From Erythrobacter sp. BLCC-B19 (GTDB taxonomy: Bacteria > Pseudomonadota > Alphaproteobacteria > Sphingomonadales > Sphingomonadaceae): a DNA stretch of 64,000 nucleotides. Location of the stretch: assembly GCF_028621955.1 (NCBI RefSeq), contig NZ_CP117516.1, forward strand, positions 2,378,001-2,442,000. The letters run 5' to 3'. Below are positions 1 through 8,899 of this stretch, piece by piece. Position 1 is the first letter of the stretch, and every line of letters begins with the position of its first letter. The position numbers were made by a program, and so were the translations under genes. The notes beneath the pieces are model-generated. The model did not search any database, was not told where the DNA came from, and was given only the letters and a program-made list of their open reading frames with translations.

Positions 1-689
1 GTGCTGAGCTTGAAGTCCTTCGAAATCAGCCCGCGGATCACGCCTGCCACCCCCGGCACCGCCTTGGCCGCGACCTGCGCCTGCTTCAGCGGATTGAGCA
101 GCGCGTTGAAATAGGACTTGCCGAGCAGTTCCACCGGGCCGGGGATCTTCTCCGGCTTCCACGTATCGGGCTTCGATGGCGGCGGCGCGTCGGGGGTGAG
201 GGTGTGGAGCGCCTCCATCAGGTCGATCCCGCTCATCCCGTCGATTGCGGCGTGGTGGACCTTGGTGACGAAGGCGAAGCAGCCGGGCGGATAGCCTTCA
301 ACCGCGTCCAGCCCCTCGACCACGGTGAACTCCCACGGCGGGCGATTGAGATCAAGCGGGCGGGCATGGATGCGCGCCGCCTGAATGCACAGCTGCCGCC
401 AGTCCCCCGGCTTGGGCAGGGCGACATGGCGGACGTGATATTCGAGATCGAAGTCCGGATCCTCGACCCAGTAGGGATAATCGAGATCGAACGGCACCCG
501 CACCAGCCGCTGGCGCATGGTGCGCGACAATTGCATCCGCGATCCGATGAACTGGAGAATGTCCTTGAACCGCACGAACCCGCCCGGGGCGGTCGCCGGA
601 TTGTAGATCAGGACAGAGCCGATATGCATCGGCGAATTCGGCGATTCCAGCGCGACGAACGAGGAATCCATGCCTTGCAACTGACGCAA
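1..689 (-). CDS. wax ester synthase/diacylglycerol acyltransferase (WS/DGAT), partial
   Basis: The C-terminus lies outside the window. About 229 residues are visible. They carry the family active-site motif HHAAIDG at residues 145-151, which is the HHxxxDG motif that transfers an acyl group from acyl-CoA to a long-chain alcohol or diacylglycerol. The start is a TTG at 689, preceded by GGGAGAG at good spacing. It yields the typical N-terminus (M)RQLQGMDSSF, which the internal ATG at 671 would cut off. Enzymes of this family make wax ester or triacylglycerol storage lipid at the membrane. Whether the organism stores lipid cannot be told from this fragment. The stretch 690-834 upstream holds no other gene. 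Confidence 0.88.
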   Translation of the reverse strand, partial: MRQLQGMDSSFVALESPNSPMHIGSVLIYNPATAPGGFVRFKDILQFIGSRMQLSRTMRQRLVRVPFDLDYPYWVEDPDFDLEYHVRHVALPKPGDWRQLCIQAARIHARPLDLNRPPWEFTVVEGLDAVEGYPPGCFAFVTKVHHAAIDGMSGIDLMEALHTLTPDAPPPSKPDTWKPEKIPGPVELLGKSYFNALLNPLKQAQVAAKAVPGVAGVIRGLISKDFKLS

Positions 690-834
690 GGTTCTCTCCC
701 GCTGACCGCCCCTCCAGCGGGGCGGCTTCGGCCCGTGTTCGGGCTCTGGTGCTAGGGCTAAGCGTAATGGAACGGCAAAGCAACCTGACGCGAACGGCAG
801 GAATTGCCGCGGGGGAAGGTTTCGCGCAATTTCC

Positions 835-2067
835 TTACGCCCAATGGGCCTCGGCCAGCGCTTCGGCGCAGGCATGGGCGCTGGCCCAGGCCCATTGGAA
901 GTTATAGCCGCCGAGCCAGCCGGTCACATCGACCGCCTCGCCAATGGCATAGAGGCCGGGGACCTTGGCGGCCTCCATCGTGCGGCTGGAAAGCTCGGCG
1001 GTGGCGATGCCGCCTGCGGTGACTTCGGCCTTGGCATAGCCCTCGGTGCCATTGGGGGCGAAGCGCCAGTCGGCGAGTTTGGATTGGGCGGCGCGCAAGT
1101 CCTTGTCGGAGATGTTGCCCAGTTCGCGATCCAGCCCGAGCCGGTCGGCCAGCGCATCGGCGAGGCGGTCGGGCAAGCGTTCCCTGAGCAGGGTGCGAAG
1201 GTGCGTGCGAGGGCGGCTGTGCTTGGCTTCGATCAGCCAGTCGGTCGCGGCATCGGGCAGGAAAGTGATCCCCACCGCCTCGCCATGCCGCCAGTAGCTT
1301 GAAACCTGCAATATGGCCGGGCCGGAGAGCCCCTTGTGGGTGAACAGCGCGGCCTCGGCGAATTCGGCTGTCCCTGCGCGGGCCAGCACCGGGGCGGCAA
1401 CGCCGGAGAGTTCGCGGAACAGCGTCTCTTCGCCGCCCAATGTCAGGGGAACAAGGGCGGGGCGGGGCTCGACCACCTTGAGGCCGAATTGCCGCGCCAG
1501 CCGATAGGCGAAATCGGTCGCGCCCATCTTGGGGATGGACGGCCCGCCGGTGGCGATCACCAGCGCGGGGGCTTGCCACTGGCGGCCATCTTCGGCGGTG
1601 ACGATGAAGCGACCGTCTGTGCTGCGTTCGACAGTCTGTGGCGCGGTTTGGCAGCTTATTGTCACGGTTTCGGCGGGGCATTCCGCCAGCAGCATCGCCA
1701 CGATCTGCTTGGCCGACCCGTCGCAGAACAGCTGGCCGAGGGTCTTTTCGTGCCAGGCGATGCCGTGCCTTTCGACCAGCGCCAGAAAGTCGGCCGGGGT
1801 GTAGCGGGCCAGCGCGCTCTTGGCGAAATGGGGATTGACGCTGAGATAGTTCGCTGGCCCCGCGCCGAGATTGGTGAAATTGCACCGCCCGCCGCCCGAG
1901 ATCAGGATCTTCTTGCCCGGCGCCTCGGCCTTCTCCAGCACGGCGACCCTGAGGCCGCGCTGGCCCGCCTGCCCGGCGCAGAACAGTCCGGCCGCTCCCG
2001 CGCCGAGGATGATGACGTCGCTCGTTTCCACGAAGCTGCCGATAGGGGGGCGCGCGGGAATTGCCAA
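835..2067 (-). CDS. NAD(P)/FAD-dependent oxidoreductase, BaiN/HI0933 (YhiN) family
   Basis: A 410-residue flavoprotein. A Rossmann FAD-binding motif (ILGAGAAGL) lies near residues 20-28, the family stretch GKKILISGGGRCNFTN follows, and a C-terminal segment reads GLYAIGEAVDVTGWLGGYNFQWAWASG-like, typical of the HI0933 family. The physiological substrate of most members is unknown; some gut homologues reduce bile-acid intermediates. The chosen start is a TTG preceded by GGAAGGG. A GTG at 2031 would begin closer to the FAD motif and is the alternative. It is divergent from uvrC, and the two coding regions are only about 30 bases apart, so their promoters must overlap the opposite gene ends. Confidence 0.85.
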   Translation of the reverse strand: MAIPARPPIGSFVETSDVIILGAGAAGLFCAGQAGQRGLRVAVLEKAEAPGKKILISGGGRCNFTNLGAGPANYLSVNPHFAKSALARYTPADFLALVERHGIAWHEKTLGQLFCDGSAKQIVAMLLAECPAETVTISCQTAPQTVERSTDGRFIVTAEDGRQWQAPALVIATGGPSIPKMGATDFAYRLARQFGLKVVEPRPALVPLTLGGEETLFRELSGVAAPVLARAGTAEFAEAALFTHKGLSGPAILQVSSYWRHGEAVGITFLPDAATDWLIEAKHSRPRTHLRTLLRERLPDRLADALADRLGLDRELGNISDKDLRAAQSKLADWRFAPNGTEGYAKAEVTAGGIATAELSSRTMEAAKVPGLYAIGEAVDVTGWLGGYNFQWAWASAHACAEALAEAHWA

Positions 2068-2096
2068 TCGCGCCCTTCCATCCCTATTGGGCAGGC

Positions 2097-4058
2097 ATGG
2101 CCAAAACCCCCGCCGGCACCCCCCACGACCCCCGCGGTGCGGAGCGCTTCAACGAGGAGCGCGCCGCCTATACCGTCGCCAGCGCCCAGCCCGATCTGGA
2201 AGGCGGGGTGCAGGCGATCCGCGAGACGGTGAAGGTGCTCAAGCCCGTCCCCGGCGTCTACCGGATGCTCGATGCCCGGGGCGAGGTGCTGTATGTCGGC
2301 AAGGCGCGGAGCCTGAAGGCGCGGGTGGCGAACTACACTCAGATCGCCGGGCTATCGGGGCGCATCCTGCGGATGATCAGCCAGACCCGCAGCATGGAAA
2401 TCGTCATCACCAATTCCGAGGCCGAGGCGTTGCTGCTCGAAGCGCAGCTGATCAAGCGTTTCCGCCCGCCTTTCAACGTGTTGCTGCGCGACGACAAGAG
2501 CTTCCCCTTCATCCTGCTGCGCGCCGATCACGCCTACCCGCGCATCCAGAAACACAGGGGCGCGCGGCGGGCGAAGGGCAATTACTACGGGCCGTTTGCG
2601 AGCGCCGGCAGCGTCAACACCACGTTGAATGCGCTGCAAAAGCTGTTCCTGCTGCGGAGTTGCACCGACAGCTTCTTCAACAACCGCGACCGGCCCTGCC
2701 TGCTCTACCAGATCAAGCGCTGCTCCGCGCCGTGTGTGGGGCGGATCGACGAGCCGGGCTATGACGCGCTGGTGCGGCAGGCGAAGGATTTCCTCTCGGG
2801 CAAGTCGGGCGCGGTGCAGGCCGATCTCGAGCGGCAGATGGCGGAGGCCGCGGCGAACCTCGATTTCGAGACGGCGGCGATGTTGCGCGACCGGTTGCGG
2901 GCGGCGACCTTCATTCAGGGAAGCCAAGCGATCAATGCGCAAGGGCTGGGCGATGCCGACGTCTTCGCGCTTGCCGCCAAGAACGGGCAGATGAGCGTCC
3001 AGTCCTTCTTCATCCGCGGCGGGCAGAACTGGGGCCACCGCGCGCTGTTCCCGCGCCACACGGCGGATGTCGACGAGGCGCAGGTGCTCGCCGATGTGAT
3101 GCTGCAATTCTATGAGGAAGTGCCGCCGCCGCCGACCATTCTGGTCGACCGCGAATTGCCCGAAAGCGAGCTGATCGAGGCCGCGCTGTCGGAGCTAGCG
3201 GGCCGCAAGGTGCGCTTGTCCGTTCCCGAACGCGGCGACCGGCGCAAGCTGATGGCGCAGGCGCAGCGGAACGCGGTCGAGGCGCTCGAGCGGCGGCTGG
3301 CCGAAACCGGCACCAAGGCCAAACTCAACCGCGAACTGGCGGAGTTTCTGGAGCTCGATTCGCCCCCGCAGCGGATCGAGGTCTACGACAACAGCCATAT
3401 CCAGGGCACCAAGGCCGTGGGCGCGATGGTGGTTGCCGGGCCAGAGGGCTTCGAGAAGGGGCAGTACCGCAAGTTCAACATCCGCGAGGCGCAGACCAAC
3501 GACGATTTCGCGATGATGCGCGAGGTGATGCAACGGCGGTTCCGCAACTTCGCCGAGGGCGAGGAGAACCCCGAGGCCAAGCCCGGCGGGCACGAAACCA
3601 CGCTCCCCGACCTGATCCTGATCGACGGCGGCAAGGGGCAGCTTTCCAGCGTCATGCGCGTGCTTGAGGAGATCGGCATCGCCGACGATGTCGCGGTGAT
3701 CGGCATTGCCAAGGGGCCGCATCACGGCAGAGAAGGCCGCGAGGTGTTCCACTTTCCCGATGGGCGCGAGAAGATGCTTCCCGTCAATTCGCCGTTGCTG
3801 TTCCACTTGCAGAACCTGCGCGACGAAGTGCACCGCTATGTCATCGGCGCGCACCGGGCGAAGCGATCGAAGGCGATCACCGCCTCACCGCTGGACGAAA
3901 TCCCCGGCATCGGCCCGGCCCGCAAGCGCGCGCTGCTGCTGCACTTCGGCACGGCGAGCAAGGTTCGTGCGGCGGCGCTCGCAGACCTGCAACGCGCGCC
4001 CGGCGTCAGCGCGACGGTGGCGCGCAAGGTCTATGATTTCTACCACGCCGGTGGTTGA
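2097..4058 (+). CDS. uvrC: excinuclease ABC subunit C
   Basis: UvrC makes the two incisions around bulky DNA lesions after UvrA and UvrB have found them. From the ATG at 2097 the protein is 653 residues, a normal size. It shows a GIY-YIG nuclease domain (PGVYRMLD near 52-59, YVGKARSLKARV near 66-77), a four-cysteine patch between the domains, a UVR motif (LDFETAAMLRDRLRA), an RNase H-like second nuclease domain with IEVYDNSHIQG and DLILIDGGKGQL, and C-terminal helix-hairpin-helix repeats (IPGIGPARKRALLLHFG). A TTG at 2061 could extend the N-terminus by 12 residues, but the reading is less likely because it runs into the divergent gene. Confidence 0.97.
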   Translation: MAKTPAGTPHDPRGAERFNEERAAYTVASAQPDLEGGVQAIRETVKVLKPVPGVYRMLDARGEVLYVGKARSLKARVANYTQIAGLSGRILRMISQTRSMEIVITNSEAEALLLEAQLIKRFRPPFNVLLRDDKSFPFILLRADHAYPRIQKHRGARRAKGNYYGPFASAGSVNTTLNALQKLFLLRSCTDSFFNNRDRPCLLYQIKRCSAPCVGRIDEPGYDALVRQAKDFLSGKSGAVQADLERQMAEAAANLDFETAAMLRDRLRAATFIQGSQAINAQGLGDADVFALAAKNGQMSVQSFFIRGGQNWGHRALFPRHTADVDEAQVLADVMLQFYEEVPPPPTILVDRELPESELIEAALSELAGRKVRLSVPERGDRRKLMAQAQRNAVEALERRLAETGTKAKLNRELAEFLELDSPPQRIEVYDNSHIQGTKAVGAMVVAGPEGFEKGQYRKFNIREAQTNDDFAMMREVMQRRFRNFAEGEENPEAKPGGHETTLPDLILIDGGKGQLSSVMRVLEEIGIADDVAVIGIAKGPHHGREGREVFHFPDGREKMLPVNSPLLFHLQNLRDEVHRYVIGAHRAKRSKAITASPLDEIPGIGPARKRALLLHFGTASKVRAAALADLQRAPGVSATVARKVYDFYHAGG

Positions 4059-4070
4059 GGGGGGGACACG

Positions 4071-4098
4071 AAAAAGGGCGAGCCGCGCGGCCCGCCCT
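4071..4098 (-). terminator. Rho-independent terminator of the OmpA-family gene
   Basis: Read on the minus strand, the stem GGGCG+GCC pairs with GGC+CGCCC around a GCGC loop, with one A.C mismatch, and is followed directly by five T (AAAAA at 4071-4075 on the plus strand). It sits 26 bases beyond the stop of the leftward OmpA-family gene. It also faces the 3' end of uvrC, so it may serve both genes. Confidence 0.7.
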
Positions 4099-4123
4099 CC
4101 TTCGTCACCCGTTTGTGCCGGGC

Positions 4124-5026
4124 TTACTGCCCGTCTAGCGCCTTGCTCACCAGCACATTGACCGAAACGCGGCGGTTCTGCGCGCGGCCTGCCGGGGTGC
4201 TGTTGTCGGCGGCCGGATCGGCGGTGGCCATGCCGGTCGGCGTCAGCATCCGGTAGGGCTTCCACTTGCACACCTGCTGCAAGTGGTTGACCACGGCGGC
4301 AGCACGCTTTTCCGAGAGGGCCTGGTTGACCTCCTGCGAGCCGGTCGTGTCAGTGTAGCCGAGCACCAGCATCAGCGAATTCTCGTTCGCGCCCGCCTGC
4401 TGCGCGGCAAGGCAAAGCTCGTTCTTGGCCGCGGGCGAGAGCACCGCCTTGCCGGTGTCGAAATAGACGTTGGTGGTGCTCTTGAGGTTGTACTTGTCGA
4501 TGTCGCCAAGCCGGCCGCGCAGCGCTTCGGTGGCGGCGGCGTTCTGCTTGATGGCAGCGCCCTGCTCGCCGAACTGCTGCTGGGTGCCGCCGCGGATCAT
4601 TGCCGCGATCTGGCGGTCATCGCTGGTGAAGCGGACTTCGCTCGCCACCAGACCTTCGCCAAACTGACCGGTCTTCACGATCACCGGCAGGCCATTGATG
4701 AGGGCGGTCTGGTCGAAGGTCTTGTTGCCGATCCCGAGGAAACCGCCGCGCGTGCGGATTTCGGTTTCCGGGTGCAGCGTCACCATGGTCACCGTCCCAT
4801 CATCGGCGGTGATCTGAAGCCGCGAGCCCTTGCGGGCCGAGATGATGCCAGAGACCTTCGGCCCCTCGGTCATTTCGGCCAGCGGGGGAAGCGAGCCATA
4901 GACCGTGGTCAAGACCTCACCCTGATCGGCGGCGGGCATGGTCTGGGCAGCAAGGCCCGTGGCGGCGGTGGCGCCCAGAAGGGCGATAAGCGCGGCGTTG
5001 CGCGCGGTGCGGATAGTCGTGGTCAC
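4124..5026 (-). CDS. OmpA-family outer membrane/periplasmic protein
   Basis: A 300-residue protein with a signal peptide (ARNAALIALLGATAATGLAAQ, residues about 8-28), a small beta-rich middle domain (about 50-130), and a C-terminal OmpA peptidoglycan-binding domain. In that domain the lines TNVYFDTGKAVLS, LGYTDTTGS and RAQNRRVSV supply the Asp and Arg that hold diaminopimelate in known family members. Two cysteines (NELCLAA, QVCKWK) could form a disulfide. The start is the GTG at 5026, 10 bases after GGAG, because it places the signal peptide at the N-terminus; an upstream in-frame start adds 36 residues without signal-like character. It probably anchors the envelope to peptidoglycan. Confidence 0.85.
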   Translation of the reverse strand: MTTTIRTARNAALIALLGATAATGLAAQTMPAADQGEVLTTVYGSLPPLAEMTEGPKVSGIISARKGSRLQITADDGTVTMVTLHPETEIRTRGGFLGIGNKTFDQTALINGLPVIVKTGQFGEGLVASEVRFTSDDRQIAAMIRGGTQQQFGEQGAAIKQNAAATEALRGRLGDIDKYNLKSTTNVYFDTGKAVLSPAAKNELCLAAQQAGANENSLMLVLGYTDTTGSQEVNQALSEKRAAAVVNHLQQVCKWKPYRMLTPTGMATADPAADNSTPAGRAQNRRVSVNVLVSKALDGQ

Positions 5027-5262
5027 AGTGGTTGTGCTCCTGTGTGCGGGCCGCGATCCCTTGTGGTGGCCCATGATTGGCGTTTTCTGCGCGAGCCGTG
5101 GTTGTTCAGCAACACCTTGCTCGCAGGTGAACACCCTTCATCGCCTCTTTGCAGGAGCGGGCAACCGGGGCAAGTTATGCGACGAGTTGAGCCGCGCGCA
5201 AGCCTCCGCTTCGCGTGATCCGGTGTCAATCACCGCCATTGCGGCATCGTCAGGGGCGGGCA

Positions 5263-5279
5263 ATCCGGCCCCGCCGGAT
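5263..5279 (-). terminator. possible hairpin terminator after the DUF885 gene
   Basis: ATCCGGC and GCCGGAT form a perfect 7-bp stem with a CCC/GGG loop immediately beyond the stop codon of the leftward DUF885 gene. There is no T-run after it, so it could equally be an RNA-stabilising stem. The rest of the 256-base gap (5027-5282) holds only the upstream region of the OmpA-family gene. Confidence 0.4.
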
Positions 5280-5282
5280 GCG

Positions 5283-7121
5283 CTATTTCGCCGCTTCGGA
5301 TGCGATCCAGCGGTCGATCTTGGCTTCCAGCACGGCGAGCGGCAGGCCGCCGGTGTTCAGCACCTGCTCGTGGAAGGCCTTGATGTCGAACTTCGCACCC
5401 AGCTTGGCCGCCGCGCGCTGGCGCAGCTCCTGGATCTTGAGCGCGCCGATCTTGTAGCCGAGCGCCTGTCCGGGGATGGCGATATAGCGGTCAACCTCGG
5501 CAATCACTTCGGTGCGGGTCATGCCAGAATTGTCCATCATGAAGGCGATCGCCTGATCGCGCGTCCAGCCCTTGGCGTGGATGCCGGTATCCACCACCAG
5601 CCGCATCGCGCGCAGCTGTTCGTCCTGCAAGGTGCCGTAGCGGTTCCACGGATCCTTGTAGAAGCCCATCTCATAGCCCAGCGTTTCGGCGTAGAGCGCC
5701 CAGCCTTCGACATAGGCATTGGTGCCGCCATACCGCATGAAGGCGGGCAGCGCCTCGTTCTCCTGAGCAAGACTGATCTGGAAGTGGTGCCCCGGCGCGC
5801 CTTCGTGGAGGTAGAGCGTGACGTTGCCCGGGGTCAGGCGGCTCGGCAGGTCATAGGCGTTGAAGTAGAACACCCCCGGCCGCGTGCCATCGGCCGAGCC
5901 CGACTGATAGGAACCGCCCGCCTCGAACTTTTCGGTTGAGGGATCATAGGGCCGGATTTCCAGCGGCGACTTGGGCACCAGCGAGAACAACGTGGCGATC
6001 TTCGCGTCGACCTGCTTGCCGATGTCGTAATAGGATTGCGTCAGCGCTTCGCGGCTCTTGGGCTGGAACTTGGGATCGGTGCGGACATAGTCGAAGAACT
6101 GGGTGAGGGTGCCCTTGAACTTCACTTCCTTCTTGAGCTTTTCCAGATCGGCCTTGATCCGCGCGACTTCGGTAAGGCCGAGCTGGTGGATCGTTTCAGG
6201 GTCGAGCGGCAAGGTGGTCGATTCCTCGACCAGCCGGGCATAGAGCTTGTCGCCCCCCTTCATCTGCGACAGGCCGATGCTGTCACGCGCGGCGGGAAGA
6301 TATTCGTTCTTGAGGAAGTCCCGAAGCCGCGTGTTGGAAGCGTAGATTTCCTGCGTCTTGGCCGCATAGGCGGCGGTGAGGCGCGCGCGATCGGCATCGC
6401 CGATGGTGTCGGGGAAGGTCTTGGTCGGCGCCATGAACATCGAATCATCGACCGGAGTGTCGAGCTGCGTGCCCAGCTGGGTGACCATGATCTCGACCGT
6501 CAGCTTGGTCTCGACCACGCCCGAGGCCATTCCTTCGCGGAACTTGCCGATCGCGCGGTCGATGAAGGCGATGTAATCATCGTGGCGGCTGAGGTTGTCT
6601 TCGTAATTCTGGATCGTCTTGAACGGGGCGACCCCGGTGCCGCTGGCAAATTGCGGGTAGAAGGTGTGCAGCCCGTAGAAGTGATTGAGCGGGCGCACTT
6701 CGGTCAGCGCACGCATTTCATCGCTATATCCCTCCAGCGCGCGGCTCTGAGTGTAGAGGAACACATCGTAGGCCAGCTGATCGGTCGCATCGAGCTTGCT
6801 GCGGTCGATGGCGGCGAGCAGGGCGAGGTTGAGCTTGATGTCGGTGCGGCTGGCAAGGAAGGCGGAATCGGTCAGCAGGTCGCCCAGCCGGTCAGCGCCG
6901 TCTTCCTCGCCCCGGAACAGGCGCGAGAGCGGGTTCAGCGCCAGTTCGCGCGCGTCGGCATCGTCGAACAGAGCAAAGAGCTTGTCGTGTTCGGTCTGCG
7001 GGGCGGCGGTGTTCGTCCCGGTCGCCTGCGCGGCCGCGGGCGCTGTCACGCCGTGCGCCTGCGCCGGCGCGGTGGTGAGCAGCAAGGCCGTCGACACGGC
7101 GAGGGCGAGGCGCAAGGTCAT
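5283..7121 (-). CDS. DUF885 family metallopeptidase-like secreted protein
   Basis: A 612-residue protein with a clear signal peptide (MTLRLALAVSTALLLTTAPAQA). The DUF885 domain fills the rest. It contains the motif LYLHEGAPGHHFQ, an HExxxGH-type zinc site, followed downstream by the glutamate-containing stretch YVEGWALYAE. Both are hallmarks of this gluzincin-like family, which is presumed to have peptidase activity although few members have been tested. The start at 7121 is preceded by AGGGGA at 10 bases and gives the signal peptide; a longer reading from 7217 does not. The protein is probably periplasmic. Gene 7251 lies upstream in the same direction with 129 bases between. Confidence 0.85.
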   Translation of the reverse strand: MTLRLALAVSTALLLTTAPAQAHGVTAPAAAQATGTNTAAPQTEHDKLFALFDDADARELALNPLSRLFRGEEDGADRLGDLLTDSAFLASRTDIKLNLALLAAIDRSKLDATDQLAYDVFLYTQSRALEGYSDEMRALTEVRPLNHFYGLHTFYPQFASGTGVAPFKTIQNYEDNLSRHDDYIAFIDRAIGKFREGMASGVVETKLTVEIMVTQLGTQLDTPVDDSMFMAPTKTFPDTIGDADRARLTAAYAAKTQEIYASNTRLRDFLKNEYLPAARDSIGLSQMKGGDKLYARLVEESTTLPLDPETIHQLGLTEVARIKADLEKLKKEVKFKGTLTQFFDYVRTDPKFQPKSREALTQSYYDIGKQVDAKIATLFSLVPKSPLEIRPYDPSTEKFEAGGSYQSGSADGTRPGVFYFNAYDLPSRLTPGNVTLYLHEGAPGHHFQISLAQENEALPAFMRYGGTNAYVEGWALYAETLGYEMGFYKDPWNRYGTLQDEQLRAMRLVVDTGIHAKGWTRDQAIAFMMDNSGMTRTEVIAEVDRYIAIPGQALGYKIGALKIQELRQRAAAKLGAKFDIKAFHEQVLNTGGLPLAVLEAKIDRWIASEAAK

Positions 7122-7250
7122 GTAAGGTGTCCCCTGGGTGCAGATATCCAAGGGTGCGCGCCTAGGCCTCGCGCCACAGGGGCACAAGAACGCGGGCGAC
7201 GAGCGACATCGCCGCATCGACCGGCGGCATGACGTCAGGGCACGGCGAGA

Positions 7251-8747
7251 TCAGGCCGCGGCGAACCGCTCCCGGTGGAAGGCGGCATCCTTGCGCAGCT
7301 GATCATGTTCAACCCACACAGAATGGGTGCCCGAAGAGATCTTGTGCGGCAGGGCAAGGCGGCAGATCGGGCCTTTGGTGACGTCCGCTGCATCGAGGAT
7401 CGCACATTCGGACGTGCCGGTGTTCTCGTCGATCAGGAAGGTGACGAGGTAGCCGGAGTCTTCAGCGGTCGCGCCCTTGCTGGGGATCATCGGGCTTTCG
7501 CTCGCATAGACCCCCTCGGGCAGGCGATAGACCTGTTCTTCGCCGGTCTCGGTGTCGTGGCGGACATAGCCGTTGAACAGGAACCAGCCGGGCCGGGTGG
7601 TGGTCGACCAGACGTAGCGGCTTTTGTGCATGGCGTAGCGCGGATTGATCATCCCGAATTCGACGATCTTGTCCGACAGGCGCTCTTCGCGGGTCTCGCC
7701 GGTCTTGAGGTTGAAGCGCCAGCGGTGGAGGCGGCTCTGGAAGGAGTGCTCGTCCACGTAAGCCATCATGTGGCTGTAGCGGCCCATTTCCTCGAGCGGA
7801 TCGGGCATCGGCTTGGCCTGATGATAGCCTTCGAGGATCACCTCGTCGCCCTCTTCCCACGCATTGGTCCAGTGGAGGACATAGGTCGGCGCGGCCTCGA
7901 ACCAGCGGATGTCCTGCGGCTGGCCATGGCGCGGGATCAGCGCAAAGCGGGTCGGCACGCCGGGGTGGAGGCGGGCGGCATGGATGTTCCGCTCCAGCAA
8001 TTCCTCGTCCCAGAACAGCGGCATATCGTTGAGGATCGACCAATTGGGCGTGATCGCCATATCATGCGGCAGGCGCGGGCCGGGCAGGGGGATGGGCACG
8101 TAATGCACCAGCGCCCCGGTGCGATCGACCACCCCGTAATGCATGAAAGGCGCGTGCTTGGAGTAGTTGAAGAACATCATCTCCCCTGTCCCCTCGTCGA
8201 CCTTGGGGTGGGCCGAGATGCCGTCGAGCGGCACCCACGGTGCCTTGCCGCGGCTGCCCAATGTCACGGGATCGAGCATCCACGCCTCGCCGCACTGGTA
8301 GAGTGTGGCATAGGCGGTGCCGGCGTGAACGATGATGTCGGTCGAGCCTGTGTCCTTCAGCCCCCCATGCGCGCCGAATCCGGGCCGGACACTGGTGCCC
8401 CACGGGTCCATCAACCCGCCCCACAGACTGCGACCCGCGATCTGCTCGGCCTCGAAGCAATGGGTGCGCACGAAGCGGTTGCGATAGCTCGCCTTGCCGC
8501 CTGAAATGCTGACCTGATGGATCATCGCATCGCCGTCGAAAGGGTGATGACGCCCAAGTGGCTGGTGCACCTGGTTTTCGGTGTTGCGCAGATAGATGCC
8601 GTCGATGTCGGCAGGGATCGCCCCTTCGATCACCCGCAGTTCGGGCACGTCGACCTCTTCATGGCAGGGCGTCCACGGCCCGGTCAGATAGGGGTGGTTC
8701 GACGGCTCCAGCGAGGTTTTCACCGGCGGATGGCGCGTGATCTGCAT
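7251..8747 (-). CDS. carotenoid oxygenase (carotenoid cleavage dioxygenase family)
   Basis: A 498-residue member of the RPE65/apocarotenoid/lignostilbene oxygenase family, which cleave conjugated double bonds using a non-haem iron held by four histidines. Four matching histidines lie in the expected order: ISAHPK, RLPHDMAI, YVLHWTNAW and SSGTHSVW. The start at 8747 follows AAGGGAG at good spacing. Bacteria of the Erythrobacter group make abundant carotenoids, so an apocarotenoid or carotenoid substrate is reasonable, but stilbene-type substrates cannot be excluded from sequence alone. The gene is divergent from the universal stress protein, with 152 bases between the two starts. Confidence 0.9.
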   Translation of the reverse strand: MQITRHPPVKTSLEPSNHPYLTGPWTPCHEEVDVPELRVIEGAIPADIDGIYLRNTENQVHQPLGRHHPFDGDAMIHQVSISGGKASYRNRFVRTHCFEAEQIAGRSLWGGLMDPWGTSVRPGFGAHGGLKDTGSTDIIVHAGTAYATLYQCGEAWMLDPVTLGSRGKAPWVPLDGISAHPKVDEGTGEMMFFNYSKHAPFMHYGVVDRTGALVHYVPIPLPGPRLPHDMAITPNWSILNDMPLFWDEELLERNIHAARLHPGVPTRFALIPRHGQPQDIRWFEAAPTYVLHWTNAWEEGDEVILEGYHQAKPMPDPLEEMGRYSHMMAYVDEHSFQSRLHRWRFNLKTGETREERLSDKIVEFGMINPRYAMHKSRYVWSTTTRPGWFLFNGYVRHDTETGEEQVYRLPEGVYASESPMIPSKGATAEDSGYLVTFLIDENTGTSECAILDAADVTKGPICRLALPHKISSGTHSVWVEHDQLRKDAAFHRERFAAA

Positions 8748-8832
8748 TTCATTCTCCCTTCCGCGCAGAATGATCGCGCGCTTTATCTCTGGCAAGGTGC
8801 TATGGTGCGATCACGTGGACCCGCAACGAAAA

Positions 8833-8846
8833 TTGATCCGGGTCAA
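8833..8846 (+). promoter_or_regulatory. Fnr/FixK-type operator upstream of the universal stress protein
   Basis: TTGAT-CCGG-GTCAA, an almost perfect match to the Fnr consensus TTGAT-N4-ATCAA. It ends 53 bases before the usp start. A hexamer GATCAT begins 22 bases after it (8869-8874) and could be the -10, which would make this a class II activator site centred near -41.5. The same element and spacing recur at 47891. It could also affect the divergent carotenoid oxygenase. Confidence 0.75.
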
Positions 8847-8899
8847 AGCCAGACACGACGTCCGGGGCGATCATCCTCAGCATCAATGGGAGATCCGCC

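Noticed and set aside
2061..2096. TTG-started 12-residue extension of uvrC
   Set aside because: It runs over the start of the divergent flavoprotein gene and adds nothing resembling the UvrC N-terminus; the ATG at 2097 is preferred.
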